Shown here piece after piece: positions 1-8,702 of a stretch of 34,677 nt of DNA (the first letter of the stretch is position 1; every line of letters begins with the position of its first letter). The notes beneath the pieces are model-generated. The model was given only the letters and a program-made list of their open reading frames with translations, did no database searches and was not told the origin of the DNA. A program made the translations under genes and the position numbers. The stretch is from Nitrospira sp. ST-bin5 (lineage in GTDB: Bacteria > Nitrospirota > Nitrospiria > Nitrospirales > Nitrospiraceae), in contig MSXN01000016.1 in assembly GCA_002083555.1 (NCBI GenBank), positions 12,673-47,349 on the forward strand, given 5' to 3'.

Positions 1-729
1 ATCGTGAAGGCCGACCAGGGCCAGATCGACAATGCCAAGTTGCAACTGGTGTATAGCCGCATCACGTCGCCTATCGATGGACGGGTGGGGCTGCGGCTGG
101 TCGATGCCGGCAACATGGTGCGGGCGAACGATGCGAACGGCCTGCTGGTCATCACGCAACTCATGCCGATCACCGTCGTCTTTACGATTCCAGAAGACAG
201 TCTGCCGGCGGTCATGGCGCGGATGAAGTCGGGGGAGAAACTGCCGGTCGAGGCCTTCGACCGCGAGCAAAAGAAAAAGCTGGCGACGGGCACGTTGCTT
301 ACGATCGACAATCAGATCGATGCCAATACCGGCACGGTGCGGCTCAAGGCGGTGTTTCCGAACGAAGACGGGCAATTGTTTCCCAATCAATTCGTGAACG
401 CGCGGCTTTTGCTGGAGGTCAAGCGCGGGGTCACGGTTGTGCCGTCGGCGGCCGTGCAACGAGGCTCAAAAGGCACCTTCCTCTATGTCGTGAAAGAGGA
501 TCAGACCGTCGCGGTTCGCCCGGTGGGGGCAGGGGCGGCTCAAGGCGACGACCTTTCCATCGACAGCGGCCTGTCGCCCGGTGAGGTGGTCGTCGTGGAC
601 GGGACGGAGAAGCTGCGCGAAGGCAGCAAAGTCGAGATCCGGAATCAGAAAGGCGCTCCCGCAAAATCCCCGGACGCGCCCGCTCCCCCTGCCGGAGCTG
701 AGAAGCCCAAGCGAGGGGCTTCTTCGTGA
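1..729 (+). CDS. RND efflux periplasmic adaptor subunit (MdtA/AcrA-like), 5' end outside window
   Basis: This is the C-terminal 242 residues of a membrane-fusion protein that links an inner-membrane RND pump to an outer-membrane channel across the periplasm. The reading frame is open from base 1, so the true start lies upstream; the GTG at base 4 is internal. The segment enters at the end of the lipoyl/barrel-sandwich domain (LVYSRITSPIDGRVG, about residues 17-31 of the fragment). It continues through the beta-barrel domain (ITQLMPITVVFTIPE) and the membrane-proximal domain (VPSAAVQRGSKGTFLYVV). The tail is rich in Ala, Pro and Lys. Its stop overlaps the next gene's GTG start by 4 bases, so it is co-translated with the mdtB-like pump. 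The family assignment is firm; the substrate is unknown. Confidence 0.93.
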   Translation: MVKADQGQIDNAKLQLVYSRITSPIDGRVGLRLVDAGNMVRANDANGLLVITQLMPITVVFTIPEDSLPAVMARMKSGEKLPVEAFDREQKKKLATGTLLTIDNQIDANTGTVRLKAVFPNEDGQLFPNQFVNARLLLEVKRGVTVVPSAAVQRGSKGTFLYVVKEDQTVAVRPVGAGAAQGDDLSIDSGLSPGEVVVVDGTEKLREGSKVEIRNQKGAPAKSPDAPAPPAGAEKPKRGASS

Positions 730-3700
730 ATCCGTCCCGCCTGTTTATCATGCGGCCGGTGGCGACGGCCCTTTTGATGGTGGCGATCGTGCTCGCCGGT
801 GCCCTGGCCTATCGCCTGTTGCCGGTCTCCGCGCTCCCCCAAGTAGACTATCCGACCATCCAGGTGCTCACGTTTTATCCCGGTGCCAGTCCGGACGTCA
901 TGGCCTCCTCCGTCACCGCGCCCTTGGAGCGGCAGTTCGGCCAGATGCCAGGGCTGAACCAGATGACTTCGACGAGTTCCGGCGGCAGTTCCGTCATCAC
1001 GCTGCAGTTCAGTCTGGATCTGAATCTCGACATCGCCGAGCAGCAGGTGCAGGCCGCGATCAATGCCGCTTCCACCTTCATCCCCCGCGATCTCCCCAAT
1101 CCTCCGGTCTATAACAAGGTGAATCCGGCGGATGCCCCGATTCTGACTCTCGCGTTGACGTCCGGCACGATGCCGCTCTCGCAGGTCGAAGATCTGGCCG
1201 AGACCCGTTTCGCTCAAAAAATCTCTCAACTGGCCGGAGTCGGCCTCGTCAGCCTCAGCGGAGGGCAGCGCCCGGCGGTGCGCATCCAGGCGAATCCGCG
1301 CGCGCTGTCTGCCTATGGCCTGACGCTGGAGGATTTGCGGGTGGCCGTGGCGGCCGCCAACGTGAATCAGGCCAAGGGCGCCTTCGATGGCCCGCGTCGG
1401 GCCTCCATCATCAATGCGACCGATCAATTACTGTCGAGCCTGGATTACCGGCCCCTGATCGTGGCCTATCGCAATGGCGCGCCCGTCCTGTTGTCCGACG
1501 TGGCCGATGTCCTCGACGATGTGGAGAATGTGAAGCAGGCGGCCTGGATGAACGAGCAGCCCGCGATTCTCGTCAATATCCAGCGGCAGCCCGGCGCCAA
1601 CGTGATCGATGTGGCCGACCGGGTGAAGGCGCTCCTGCCGCAACTGCAAAGCGCCTTGCCGGCGGCGGTGCAGGTGACAGTGCTGACCGACCGCACGACC
1701 TCTATCCGGGCCTCGGTGCGGGATGTGCAGTTCGAATTGATGCTGGCCGTGGCCCTCGTGATTCTGGTCATCTTTCTGTTTCTGCGGACCCTCGCGGCCA
1801 CGATCATTCCTGCGGCGGCGGTCCCGCTGTCGCTGGTGGGTACGTTCGGCGTCATGTATCTCGCGGGGTTCAGCCTGAACAATCTGACCTTGATGGCGTT
1901 GACGATTTCCACCGGCTTCGTCGTGGACGACGCCATTGTCATGATCGAAAACATCTCCCGCTACATTGAGCGGGGCGAGTCGCCAATGCAGGCGGCGCTC
2001 AAGGGGTCGAAGCAAATCGCCTTCACCATTCTCTCGTTGACCATCTCGCTGATCGCCGTGCTAATTCCGCTCCTCTTCATGGGCGATGTGGTGGGCCGGC
2101 TCTTCCGCGAGTTTGCCATTACGCTGAGCGCCACGATTCTCGTCTCGGCCGTGGTCTCTCTGACGCTGACCCCGATGATGTGTGCCCGACTGCTTCGCCA
2201 TCGGCCTGCGGTGGAACAAGGCCGGTTCTATCAACGCTCGCAACAGTTGTTCGATCGGACGATCGCGGCCTATGGCCGGACGTTGCGCCGGGTGTTGCAG
2301 CATCAATCGACCACGCTGGCGGTGGCCGCCGGCACGCTCGTTCTGACGGTGATCCTGTTTCTGATCATTCCCAAGGGCTTCTTTCCCGTGCAGGACACCG
2401 GCGGGATCCTCGGGATTACCGAGGCGGAACAGTCGATTTCGTTCAGCGGGATGGTGGAGCGGCAACAGGCACTGGCCACTGCCGTGCTGGCCGATCCCGC
2501 CGTGGCCAGCCTCTCGTCGTTCATCGGTGTGGACGGGACGAACACGACTCTGAATAGCGGGCGCATCCAGATCAATCTGAGGCCGATGGCCGAGCGGGGA
2601 GTGAGCGTCCATGAGGTGATCCGCCGGTTACAGGCGCAGGCGGCCACTGTGGAGGGCATGTCGCTCTTCCTGCAGCCGATGCAGGACCTGACCGTGGAGG
2701 ACCGTGTCAGCCGGACGCAATATCAATATACGTTGGAAGACGCGGACCCCGAGGAGCTCAGCCGGTGGGCGCCGTCGTTCATGGCGGCGTTGCAGGCCCT
2801 CCCGGAATTACGGGACGTCAGCAGCGACCAGCTTGATCGCGGGTTGGCCGCGATGCTGGTCATCGACCGCAGCACGGCCTCGCGGCTGGGGATCACACCG
2901 CAACTCATCGTCGATACGCTCTACGATGCGTTCGGGCAGCGGCAGGTGTCCACGATGTTTACGCAGCTGAACCAGTATCGCGTGGTGCTGGAAGTGATGC
3001 CGGAGTTTCAGACCGGTCCGCAGTCGCTGCAGTATCTCGATATCCGGTCGGGCGCCGGCGGGCAGGTGCCGCTCAACGTGTTCACGCAGGTGTCCGAGAC
3101 GACGACACCGCTGGCCATCAGCCGGCAGGGGCAGTTTCCCGTGGTGACGATGTCCTTCAATCTGGCGCCGGGCGCCTCGCTCGGCGATGCGGTCGCTGCC
3201 ATCGAAAAAGCCTCGCAGGAGATTAATCTTCCGGCCAGTGTTCGCGGGAGCTTCCAGGGCACGGCCCAGGCGTTTCAAGGGTCGCTGGCGAACGAAGTCT
3301 GGCTGATCCTCGCCGCGCTGGTGACGGTCTACATCGTCCTCGGGATTTTGTACGAGAGCTATATCCATCCGCTCACGATTCTCTCCACGCTGCCGTCCGC
3401 CGGGGTCGGCGCGTTGCTGGCTCTGATGCTGTTCCGAATCGAGTTCAGCGTGATCGCGTTGATCGGGATCATTCTGCTCATCGGCATCGTGAAAAAGAAC
3501 GCCATCATGATGATCGACTTTGCGCTGGAAGCGGAGCGCAAGGAGGGCAAAACGCCGGAGGCGGCGATCTATGAGGCTTGCCTGCTGCGCTTCCGGCCGA
3601 TCATGATGACGACGATGGCGGCGCTGCTCGGCGCGTTGCCGCTGGCGATCGGGTCGGGTGTGGGATCGGAACTGCGGCATCCGCTCGGCATCGCCATCAT

Positions 3701-3842
3701 CGGCGGTCTGATCGTGAGCCAGGTGCTGACCTTATATACGACGCCGGTGGTGTATCTGGCCTTCGACCGGCTGGCGCGGCGCGTCCGGGCCGGCCGGCCT
3801 GCTCCCTCGACGGACGAGGCGTTGACCCCGGGCACGGTATGA
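726..3842 (+). CDS. mdtB: RND multidrug efflux permease, MdtB-like
   Basis: This encodes a 1038-residue inner-membrane proton/drug antiporter of the HAE1 RND family, full length (E. coli MdtB is about 1040). It opens with the typical first helix (FIMRPVATALLMVAIVLAG). It carries the TM4 acidic pair in STGFVVDDAIVMIENISRY and the TM10 lysine in IGIVKKNAIMMIDFA, so the proton relay looks intact. The GTG start at 726 overlaps the adaptor stop (GTGA). Its own stop overlaps the next pump gene (ATGA). Two different RND permeases in a row after one adaptor is the MdtABC arrangement, in which MdtB and MdtC form a mixed trimer. The gene symbol is by homology and operon order. The substrate cannot be read from sequence; bile salts, novobiocin or metals are known cargoes of relatives. 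Confidence 0.92.
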   Translation: MNPSRLFIMRPVATALLMVAIVLAGALAYRLLPVSALPQVDYPTIQVLTFYPGASPDVMASSVTAPLERQFGQMPGLNQMTSTSSGGSSVITLQFSLDLNLDIAEQQVQAAINAASTFIPRDLPNPPVYNKVNPADAPILTLALTSGTMPLSQVEDLAETRFAQKISQLAGVGLVSLSGGQRPAVRIQANPRALSAYGLTLEDLRVAVAAANVNQAKGAFDGPRRASIINATDQLLSSLDYRPLIVAYRNGAPVLLSDVADVLDDVENVKQAAWMNEQPAILVNIQRQPGANVIDVADRVKALLPQLQSALPAAVQVTVLTDRTTSIRASVRDVQFELMLAVALVILVIFLFLRTLAATIIPAAAVPLSLVGTFGVMYLAGFSLNNLTLMALTISTGFVVDDAIVMIENISRYIERGESPMQAALKGSKQIAFTILSLTISLIAVLIPLLFMGDVVGRLFREFAITLSATILVSAVVSLTLTPMMCARLLRHRPAVEQGRFYQRSQQLFDRTIAAYGRTLRRVLQHQSTTLAVAAGTLVLTVILFLIIPKGFFPVQDTGGILGITEAEQSISFSGMVERQQALATAVLADPAVASLSSFIGVDGTNTTLNSGRIQINLRPMAERGVSVHEVIRRLQAQAATVEGMSLFLQPMQDLTVEDRVSRTQYQYTLEDADPEELSRWAPSFMAALQALPELRDVSSDQLDRGLAAMLVIDRSTASRLGITPQLIVDTLYDAFGQRQVSTMFTQLNQYRVVLEVMPEFQTGPQSLQYLDIRSGAGGQVPLNVFTQVSETTTPLAISRQGQFPVVTMSFNLAPGASLGDAVAAIEKASQEINLPASVRGSFQGTAQAFQGSLANEVWLILAALVTVYIVLGILYESYIHPLTILSTLPSAGVGALLALMLFRIEFSVIALIGIILLIGIVKKNAIMMIDFALEAERKEGKTPEAAIYEACLLRFRPIMMTTMAALLGALPLAIGSGVGSELRHPLGIAIIGGLIVSQVLTLYTTPVVYLAFDRLARRVRAGRPAPSTDEALTPGTV

Positions 3843-6800
3843 ATATCTCGGAGCCGTTCATTCGACGTCCGGTCGCTACCACGTTGTTGACCATCGGGGT
3901 CACCCTCGTCGGCCTCGTCGCGTTCCGCTTCCTGCCCGTCGCCTCGCTCCCGCAAGTCGAATTTCCGACCATCAATGTCTCGGCCACGTTGCCGGGTGGC
4001 AGCCCGGAAACCATGGCCACCTCGGTCGCGGCGCCGCTGGAACATCAGTTCACCCGCATCGCCGGCGTGACGGAGATGACTTCCACAAGCATGTTGGGGT
4101 CCGCGAACATCACGCTGCAATTCGATCTGAGCCGCAATATCGACGGTGCCGCGCGGGACGTGCAGGCGGCCATCATGGCAGCACGGAGCGAACTGCCCTC
4201 GACGCTTCCGAACAGCCCGACGTACAGGAAAATCAATCCGGCCGATGCACCCATTCTGATCCTCTCGCTGACCTCGGACCTCGTCAGCCGGGGGCGGATG
4301 TACGACGTCGCCTCCAGCATTCTTCAGCAGAAACTCTCGCAGATCGACGGGGTGGGGCAGGTCACGGTGGGCGGCGGGTCGCTCCCCGCGATCCGTGTCG
4401 ATCTGAATCCCACGGCATTAAACAGCTACGGGATAGGACTCGGCGACGTCCGCCGGATGCTGAGCAGCACCAACGTGAACCGTCCCAAAGGGCAACTCTC
4501 CGACGGGAACCGGACCTGGGAGATGCGGGCCAACGATCAGCTCCACACGGTGGAGGACTATCTGCCCTTGATCGTGAGCTATCGGGAGGGCCGGGCCGTG
4601 CGGCTCTCGGACATCGCGACGGTCGAACAGTCGGTCGAGGATCTGCGGACGAGCGGCGTAGCGAACGGCGTCCCGGCGGTGCTCATTATTATCAACCGGC
4701 AGCCTGGCGCCAACATCATCGAGACGGTGGACCGTGTGCGGGCCCTGCTTCCACAACTGGAGGCGTCGATTCCCGGGAGCATGACGCTGAAGGTCGTGGT
4801 GGACCGCACGCCGGTCATTCGCGCATCGCTGCACGATGTCGAGCGGACGCTGGCGATCTCTGTCTGTCTCGTCATCCTGGTGGTGTTTGTGTTTTTGCGG
4901 GATGTCCGGGCCACGCTGATTCCCTGTGTGGCGGTGCCGGTCTCGCTCATCAGCACCTTCGGCGTGATGTATCTCTTCGACTATAGTTTGGACAATCTGT
5001 CGCTCATGGCCCTCACGATCGCCACCGGGTTCGTGGTGGACGATGCCATCGTCGTGCTGGAGAACATCAGCCGGTACCGGGAACAGGGCATGGATCCTTT
5101 GCAGGCGGCCCTGCGCGGCGCGCGCGAGATTACCTTTACCGTGCTGTCGATGACGATATCGCTCGTGGCCGTCTTCCTGCCGATCCTCTTCATGGGCGGC
5201 ATGATGGGGCGGCTGTTCCGGGAGTTTGCCGTCACGTTGTCCGTGGCGATTCTCGTCTCGCTGGTCGTGTCGCTGACCACCACGCCGATGATGTGCGCCC
5301 GCGTGCTCACGGCGAAATCCGGCCACACCCATGGGAGATGGTACCGGATCAGCGAACGGTTCTTTGAGGGTCTGCGCAGCGGCTATGCCGGCAGTCTCGG
5401 CTGGGTGCTCCGCCATCCGCGCAGCATGCTCGTGGTGACGCTGGCCACGATGGCCTTCAGCATCTATCTCTACACGATCGTGCCCAAGGGCTTCTTTCCC
5501 CAGCAGGACACGGGGCGCATGTTCGGGAACATTCAGGCCGCCCAGGACATTTCATTTCAGGCCATGCGGCAGAAGCTCACCGAGGTGGTCGAGATCATCA
5601 AGAGCGATCCGGCCGTCGACACCGTCACGGGATTCAGCGGCGGCGGCGTCAGCGGGAATACCAATGCCGGCCGTATGTTCATCTCGCTGAAGCCGCTCGA
5701 AGAGCGGGAGCTCAGCGTGGATCAGGTGATCGCCAGGCTACGTCCCAAGCTGGCCAAGGTGACGGGTGCGCCGACGGTGCTGCAGGCCATTCAGGATCTG
5801 CGGATCGGCGGGCGCGCCAGCAGCGCGCAATATCAGTACACCCTGCAAAGCGTGGATCTTGCCGAGCTGAACACCTGGGCGCCCAAGGTCGAGCGGCAGT
5901 TGCGCACGTTGCCGGAAATTACGGACGTGAACAGCGATCAGCAGGACAAGGGCCTGCAATCGCTCGTGGTCTTCGACCGCAGCACGGCCTCCCGGCTGGG
6001 CCTGAGTCCCCAGCTGATCGACGATACGCTCTACGATGCGTTTGGCCAGCGGCAGGTCTCCATCATGTATACGCCGCTCAACCAGTATCACGTCGTGATG
6101 GAGCTGGCTCCGCAATATTGGCAGAACCCCTCGACGTTGCAGGAAATCTACGTGCGGTCGCCCGCGGGGGCGCAGGTGCCGCTCAGCGCTGTGACTCGCT
6201 TCGAGCCAACGAATACGCTCCTGCTCGTCAACCATCAGGGGCAGTTTCCCGGTGTGACGCTGTCGTTCAATATGGCTCCGGGCGCATCGCTGGGCAATGC
6301 GGTGGTGGCGATCGACAAGGCGACCCGCGAGATGGGGCTCCCGGCCGGCGTCAAGGGCACGTTCCAGGGCGCGGCTAAAGCCTTCCAGGCTTCCGTCGAC
6401 AATCAACCGTTTCTGATCCTCGCTGCGCTGGTCACGGTCTACATTGTGCTTGGGATTCTCTATGAGAGTTACATCCATCCCCTGACGATCCTGTCCACGC
6501 TGCCGTCTGCCGGAGTGGGCGCGCTGCTCGCCTTGCTGTACTTTAAAACCGAGCTGAGCATGATCGCGCTGATCGGGATCATTCTATTGATCGGCATCGT
6601 CAAGAAAAACGCCATCATGATGATCGACTTCGCGCTGGATGCAGAGCGCAAGGAGGGTAAAACGCCGGAGGCGGCGATCTACGAGGCCTGTCTGTTGCGG
6701 TTCAGGCCGATCATGATGACGACGCTGGCGGCCCTGTTCGGTGCGTTGCCGTTGGCGCTGGGAACGGGGGTGGGGTCGGAATTGCGGCGGCCGCTCGGGA

Positions 6801-6973
6801 TCGCCATCGTCGGCGGGCTCCTCGTGAGTCAGTTGCTGACGCTCTACACGACGCCGGTGATCTATCTCTATCTGGATCGATTGCGCCTGCGGGTTTCCCG
6901 CATGCGCAGAGGCGGGGAGGCGGGTCGGCACCTTCCTCCCGGCACCCCCCTGCCGGATGTCCAGGAGAGCTAG
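3839..6973 (+). CDS. mdtC: RND multidrug efflux permease, MdtC-like
   Basis: This encodes a 1044-residue second RND permease, the likely partner of the upstream pump in a heterotrimer. I start it at the ATG at 3839, which overlaps the previous stop (ATGA). A longer open frame reaches back to 3578 but runs inside mdtB and has no family homology there. The first helix (IRRPVATTLLTIGVTLVG) follows the start directly. The TM4 motif TGFVVDDAIVVLENISRY and the TM10 motif IGIVKKNAIMMIDFAL are present. Its last third is almost identical to that of MdtB (for example LILAALVTVYIVLGILYESY in both), while the first third is clearly diverged. The stop TAG (6971-6973) overlaps the stop of the convergent PilZ gene. 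No outer-membrane factor gene follows, so the channel must come from elsewhere. Confidence 0.92.
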   Translation: MNISEPFIRRPVATTLLTIGVTLVGLVAFRFLPVASLPQVEFPTINVSATLPGGSPETMATSVAAPLEHQFTRIAGVTEMTSTSMLGSANITLQFDLSRNIDGAARDVQAAIMAARSELPSTLPNSPTYRKINPADAPILILSLTSDLVSRGRMYDVASSILQQKLSQIDGVGQVTVGGGSLPAIRVDLNPTALNSYGIGLGDVRRMLSSTNVNRPKGQLSDGNRTWEMRANDQLHTVEDYLPLIVSYREGRAVRLSDIATVEQSVEDLRTSGVANGVPAVLIIINRQPGANIIETVDRVRALLPQLEASIPGSMTLKVVVDRTPVIRASLHDVERTLAISVCLVILVVFVFLRDVRATLIPCVAVPVSLISTFGVMYLFDYSLDNLSLMALTIATGFVVDDAIVVLENISRYREQGMDPLQAALRGAREITFTVLSMTISLVAVFLPILFMGGMMGRLFREFAVTLSVAILVSLVVSLTTTPMMCARVLTAKSGHTHGRWYRISERFFEGLRSGYAGSLGWVLRHPRSMLVVTLATMAFSIYLYTIVPKGFFPQQDTGRMFGNIQAAQDISFQAMRQKLTEVVEIIKSDPAVDTVTGFSGGGVSGNTNAGRMFISLKPLEERELSVDQVIARLRPKLAKVTGAPTVLQAIQDLRIGGRASSAQYQYTLQSVDLAELNTWAPKVERQLRTLPEITDVNSDQQDKGLQSLVVFDRSTASRLGLSPQLIDDTLYDAFGQRQVSIMYTPLNQYHVVMELAPQYWQNPSTLQEIYVRSPAGAQVPLSAVTRFEPTNTLLLVNHQGQFPGVTLSFNMAPGASLGNAVVAIDKATREMGLPAGVKGTFQGAAKAFQASVDNQPFLILAALVTVYIVLGILYESYIHPLTILSTLPSAGVGALLALLYFKTELSMIALIGIILLIGIVKKNAIMMIDFALDAERKEGKTPEAAIYEACLLRFRPIMMTTLAALFGALPLALGTGVGSELRRPLGIAIVGGLLVSQLLTLYTTPVIYLYLDRLRLRVSRMRRGGEAGRHLPPGTPLPDVQES

Positions 6974-7335
6974 GACGCGACGGCGCTCAGTGCAGTGGTT
7001 GCGTAGTCAGGATAGACGGGCGTCTCAGTTGGGGCGGAGGCGGTGAGAAGATCGGTGACTCGTTCCCGGACTCCCTGACTATAGCGAAGAAACTCCACGC
7101 CCAGATGGCCGTCTTTGCACCAGCGGACGACGGAGACTTCCACTGCCAGCGGCATGGGTTCCTGCGCCACGGCAATCTCGATCGCGAGATAGGCCCCGGC
7201 ATTCAGGTCGATGTCGCTTCTCATCCTGCAGCCGGTGGGCGAGAGGTCGAGGAGGACCCCTTCGCCTGTCCCGCTATCGCTATGGATATTCGCCGGGTAG
7301 CCGACGGGGATTCGAGTGCGACATCGTGGCTGCAT
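6970..7335 (-). CDS. Single-domain PilZ protein
   Basis: This is a 121-residue cytosolic protein consisting of one PilZ domain, a cyclic-di-GMP receptor fold. Both binding motifs are visible: RxxxR at residues 4-8 (RCRTR) and DxSxxG in LLDLSPTGCRM. The later block VVRWCKDGHLGVEFLRY is also typical. I chose the ATG at 7335 because AGGAAGG lies 8 bases upstream; the open frame extends further but that extension is low-complexity and lacks homology. It is 100 bases downstream of the membrane-protein gene on the same strand and may be co-transcribed with it. It probably acts as a c-di-GMP-responsive regulator of surface or motility functions. The target is unknown. Confidence 0.85.
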   Translation of the reverse strand: MQPRCRTRIPVGYPANIHSDSGTGEGVLLDLSPTGCRMRSDIDLNAGAYLAIEIAVAQEPMPLAVEVSVVRWCKDGHLGVEFLRYSQGVRERVTDLLTASAPTETPVYPDYATTALSAVAS

Positions 7336-7435
7336 GGTCAATGCCTTCCTAGTGAATCTACAAGGCATATCGGCAGGGATCGTGGAAACTTGACCTGTTG
7401 CCGGGAAGCTGGCGCCGGGCGGGGTGGTGTGGCGC

Positions 7436-8419
7436 TCAGGCTGCCACGGCTCCTGGCGCTGCGTCGTTCTTTGTGAGTTGGAGCGGCTGGGGGGATGCCA
7501 GGTCGATCGCTTCGGCCGTGACGGCTGTTTCCTTCGCTGCGGGGCCGATTCCATAGCGTTCCCGGCGGAGCTCATGGCCGAGCTTGGTCCGATAGACCAG
7601 CTCATCCGTCTCAAAATCATATTCAGGAATCTCAGGGCTTTCCCACCGCAACGAGAAGTAGTGGGCATAGAGTGTGTAGAAGCCGTGGTCTTTGGGGTTA
7701 TGCCGCAAGACATATTCAGGCATCGATTGGATATCGAAGGCCGCGTGATAATGCTGGAGCCAGAGGTAGTCACCCAGGATGACCAGCTTGACTAACGGAG
7801 GGTCCGAATAGAATTTCAGGTTGATCGCTTTGCCCATGGCCTTCAGCCGTTTGAGCAGCGCGATACTCTGTCTGACTTCTTCCCGGAATGTGGCCAGCGT
7901 ATGCTCCGGATGGCCGAGGGCTTGAATCCTGGTCGTGGCGTCGTGGCTGTAGGGATTCACAAGGAGAATCTTGGCGCCCAGACATTTATCGAGCACGGAG
8001 GACAAGTCGCCGACCTGGTCGACGAGCGTACTGTAGCCGCTGGATCCGATCACCATGATCGTCCGGCCGGCTCCGTGTTCTTCTTTGAGTTGTCGGATGC
8101 GCCGCTGCGCGCCGTTCGTACGGCGGGGGAAGTAGGAGACGAGGCCGGCTCCGGCCGCCACGGAGGCCATCGCGTGATCCCGGACGCTCCGGCGGAGATA
8201 GTTCAACCCGAGAATCAACATGACTGCAACGGTCAGTTCCAGGGCAATGAGCGAGAGCTTGTCATCTTCGATGCGGGACCAGAAGGCCAGAAACCGGGTG
8301 GCGCCGGTCGGGAGCAACAGGGCGATGCCGGCGCTGAGGAGCGCCACGACGATGTGATACAGACTTCCGGACACATCCCGCAGGAGTGCTCGGATCGAAA
8401 GCGAATATTCATGAAACAC
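7436..8419 (-). CDS. Membrane protein with soluble C-terminal domain, possibly degenerate PLD-like
   Basis: This encodes 327 residues. Two hydrophobic segments lie near the N-terminus (about 21-45, IVVALLSAGIALLLPTG; about 58-75, ELTVAVMLILGLNYL). They are followed by a basic stretch and a soluble region of about 240 residues. That region contains TIMVIGSSGYSTLVDQVG and AKILLVNPYSHDATTRI, then VKLVILGDYLWLQHYHA, and ends with HYFSLRWESPE. This order (an early glycine-rich strand, a ligand-loop, then a K....D strand and a final F..xW block) resembles phospholipase-D-like domains. The HxK catalytic signature is absent, so it may bind rather than cut. The GTG start at 8419 is preceded by GAAGGAAGAGGGG. 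I do not recognise a named family with confidence. The gene is very probably real; its function is unknown. Confidence 0.75.
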   Translation of the reverse strand: MFHEYSLSIRALLRDVSGSLYHIVVALLSAGIALLLPTGATRFLAFWSRIEDDKLSLIALELTVAVMLILGLNYLRRSVRDHAMASVAAGAGLVSYFPRRTNGAQRRIRQLKEEHGAGRTIMVIGSSGYSTLVDQVGDLSSVLDKCLGAKILLVNPYSHDATTRIQALGHPEHTLATFREEVRQSIALLKRLKAMGKAINLKFYSDPPLVKLVILGDYLWLQHYHAAFDIQSMPEYVLRHNPKDHGFYTLYAHYFSLRWESPEIPEYDFETDELVYRTKLGHELRRERYGIGPAAKETAVTAEAIDLASPQPLQLTKNDAAPGAVAA

Positions 8420-8702
8420 GGCAACCCCTCTTCCTTCTCAAATAGACACCCATTGCAATGCGGCCAGGCTTCACGGACGGCGAGGAACAGGCGATGACGC
8501 CATTGGACTCTCGTGAGCCGGTGCGGACGGCAGTGAGTGGACAAAAAAAGATCGCGTCAGACTCTCTGTCGAATCGGGGAAGATGCCCCCGAAACCGGAA
8601 GGTCTCACGCGATGGACTCCTACACGACCACCTCCTCATATCGGTCATCCTGGGGAATACTTGAGGTAAGAGCGAGGTATGGGGCGAAAGGGTCGGGCTG
8701 GG
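8420..8702. other. Intergenic gap with no clear gene
   Basis: This stretch separates two genes that both read leftwards. Short frames on both strands lack start signals and protein-like composition. It holds the ribosome-binding region of the membrane-protein gene (8425-8440). A 7-base A run (8543-8549) has only a weak 4-bp stem beside it, so I do not call a terminator. Confidence 0.4.

Noticed and set aside
3578..3838. N-terminal extension of the mdtC frame
   Set aside because: It lies wholly within mdtB in another frame, and the ATGA overlap at 3839 with a normal first helix fixes the start.
4418..5416. Open frame of 332 codons on the minus strand inside mdtC
   Set aside because: It is His/Arg/Gln-rich with no domain and is antisense to a clear pump gene; a shadow typical of GC-rich DNA.
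8543..8549. Possible terminator (seven A residues, T run on the minus strand)
   Set aside because: The neighbouring stem is only 4 bp and badly placed.
8409..8648. Minus-strand frame of 79 codons between two genes
   Set aside because: It is Arg/Ser-rich, lacks start signals and overlaps the start of the membrane-protein gene.
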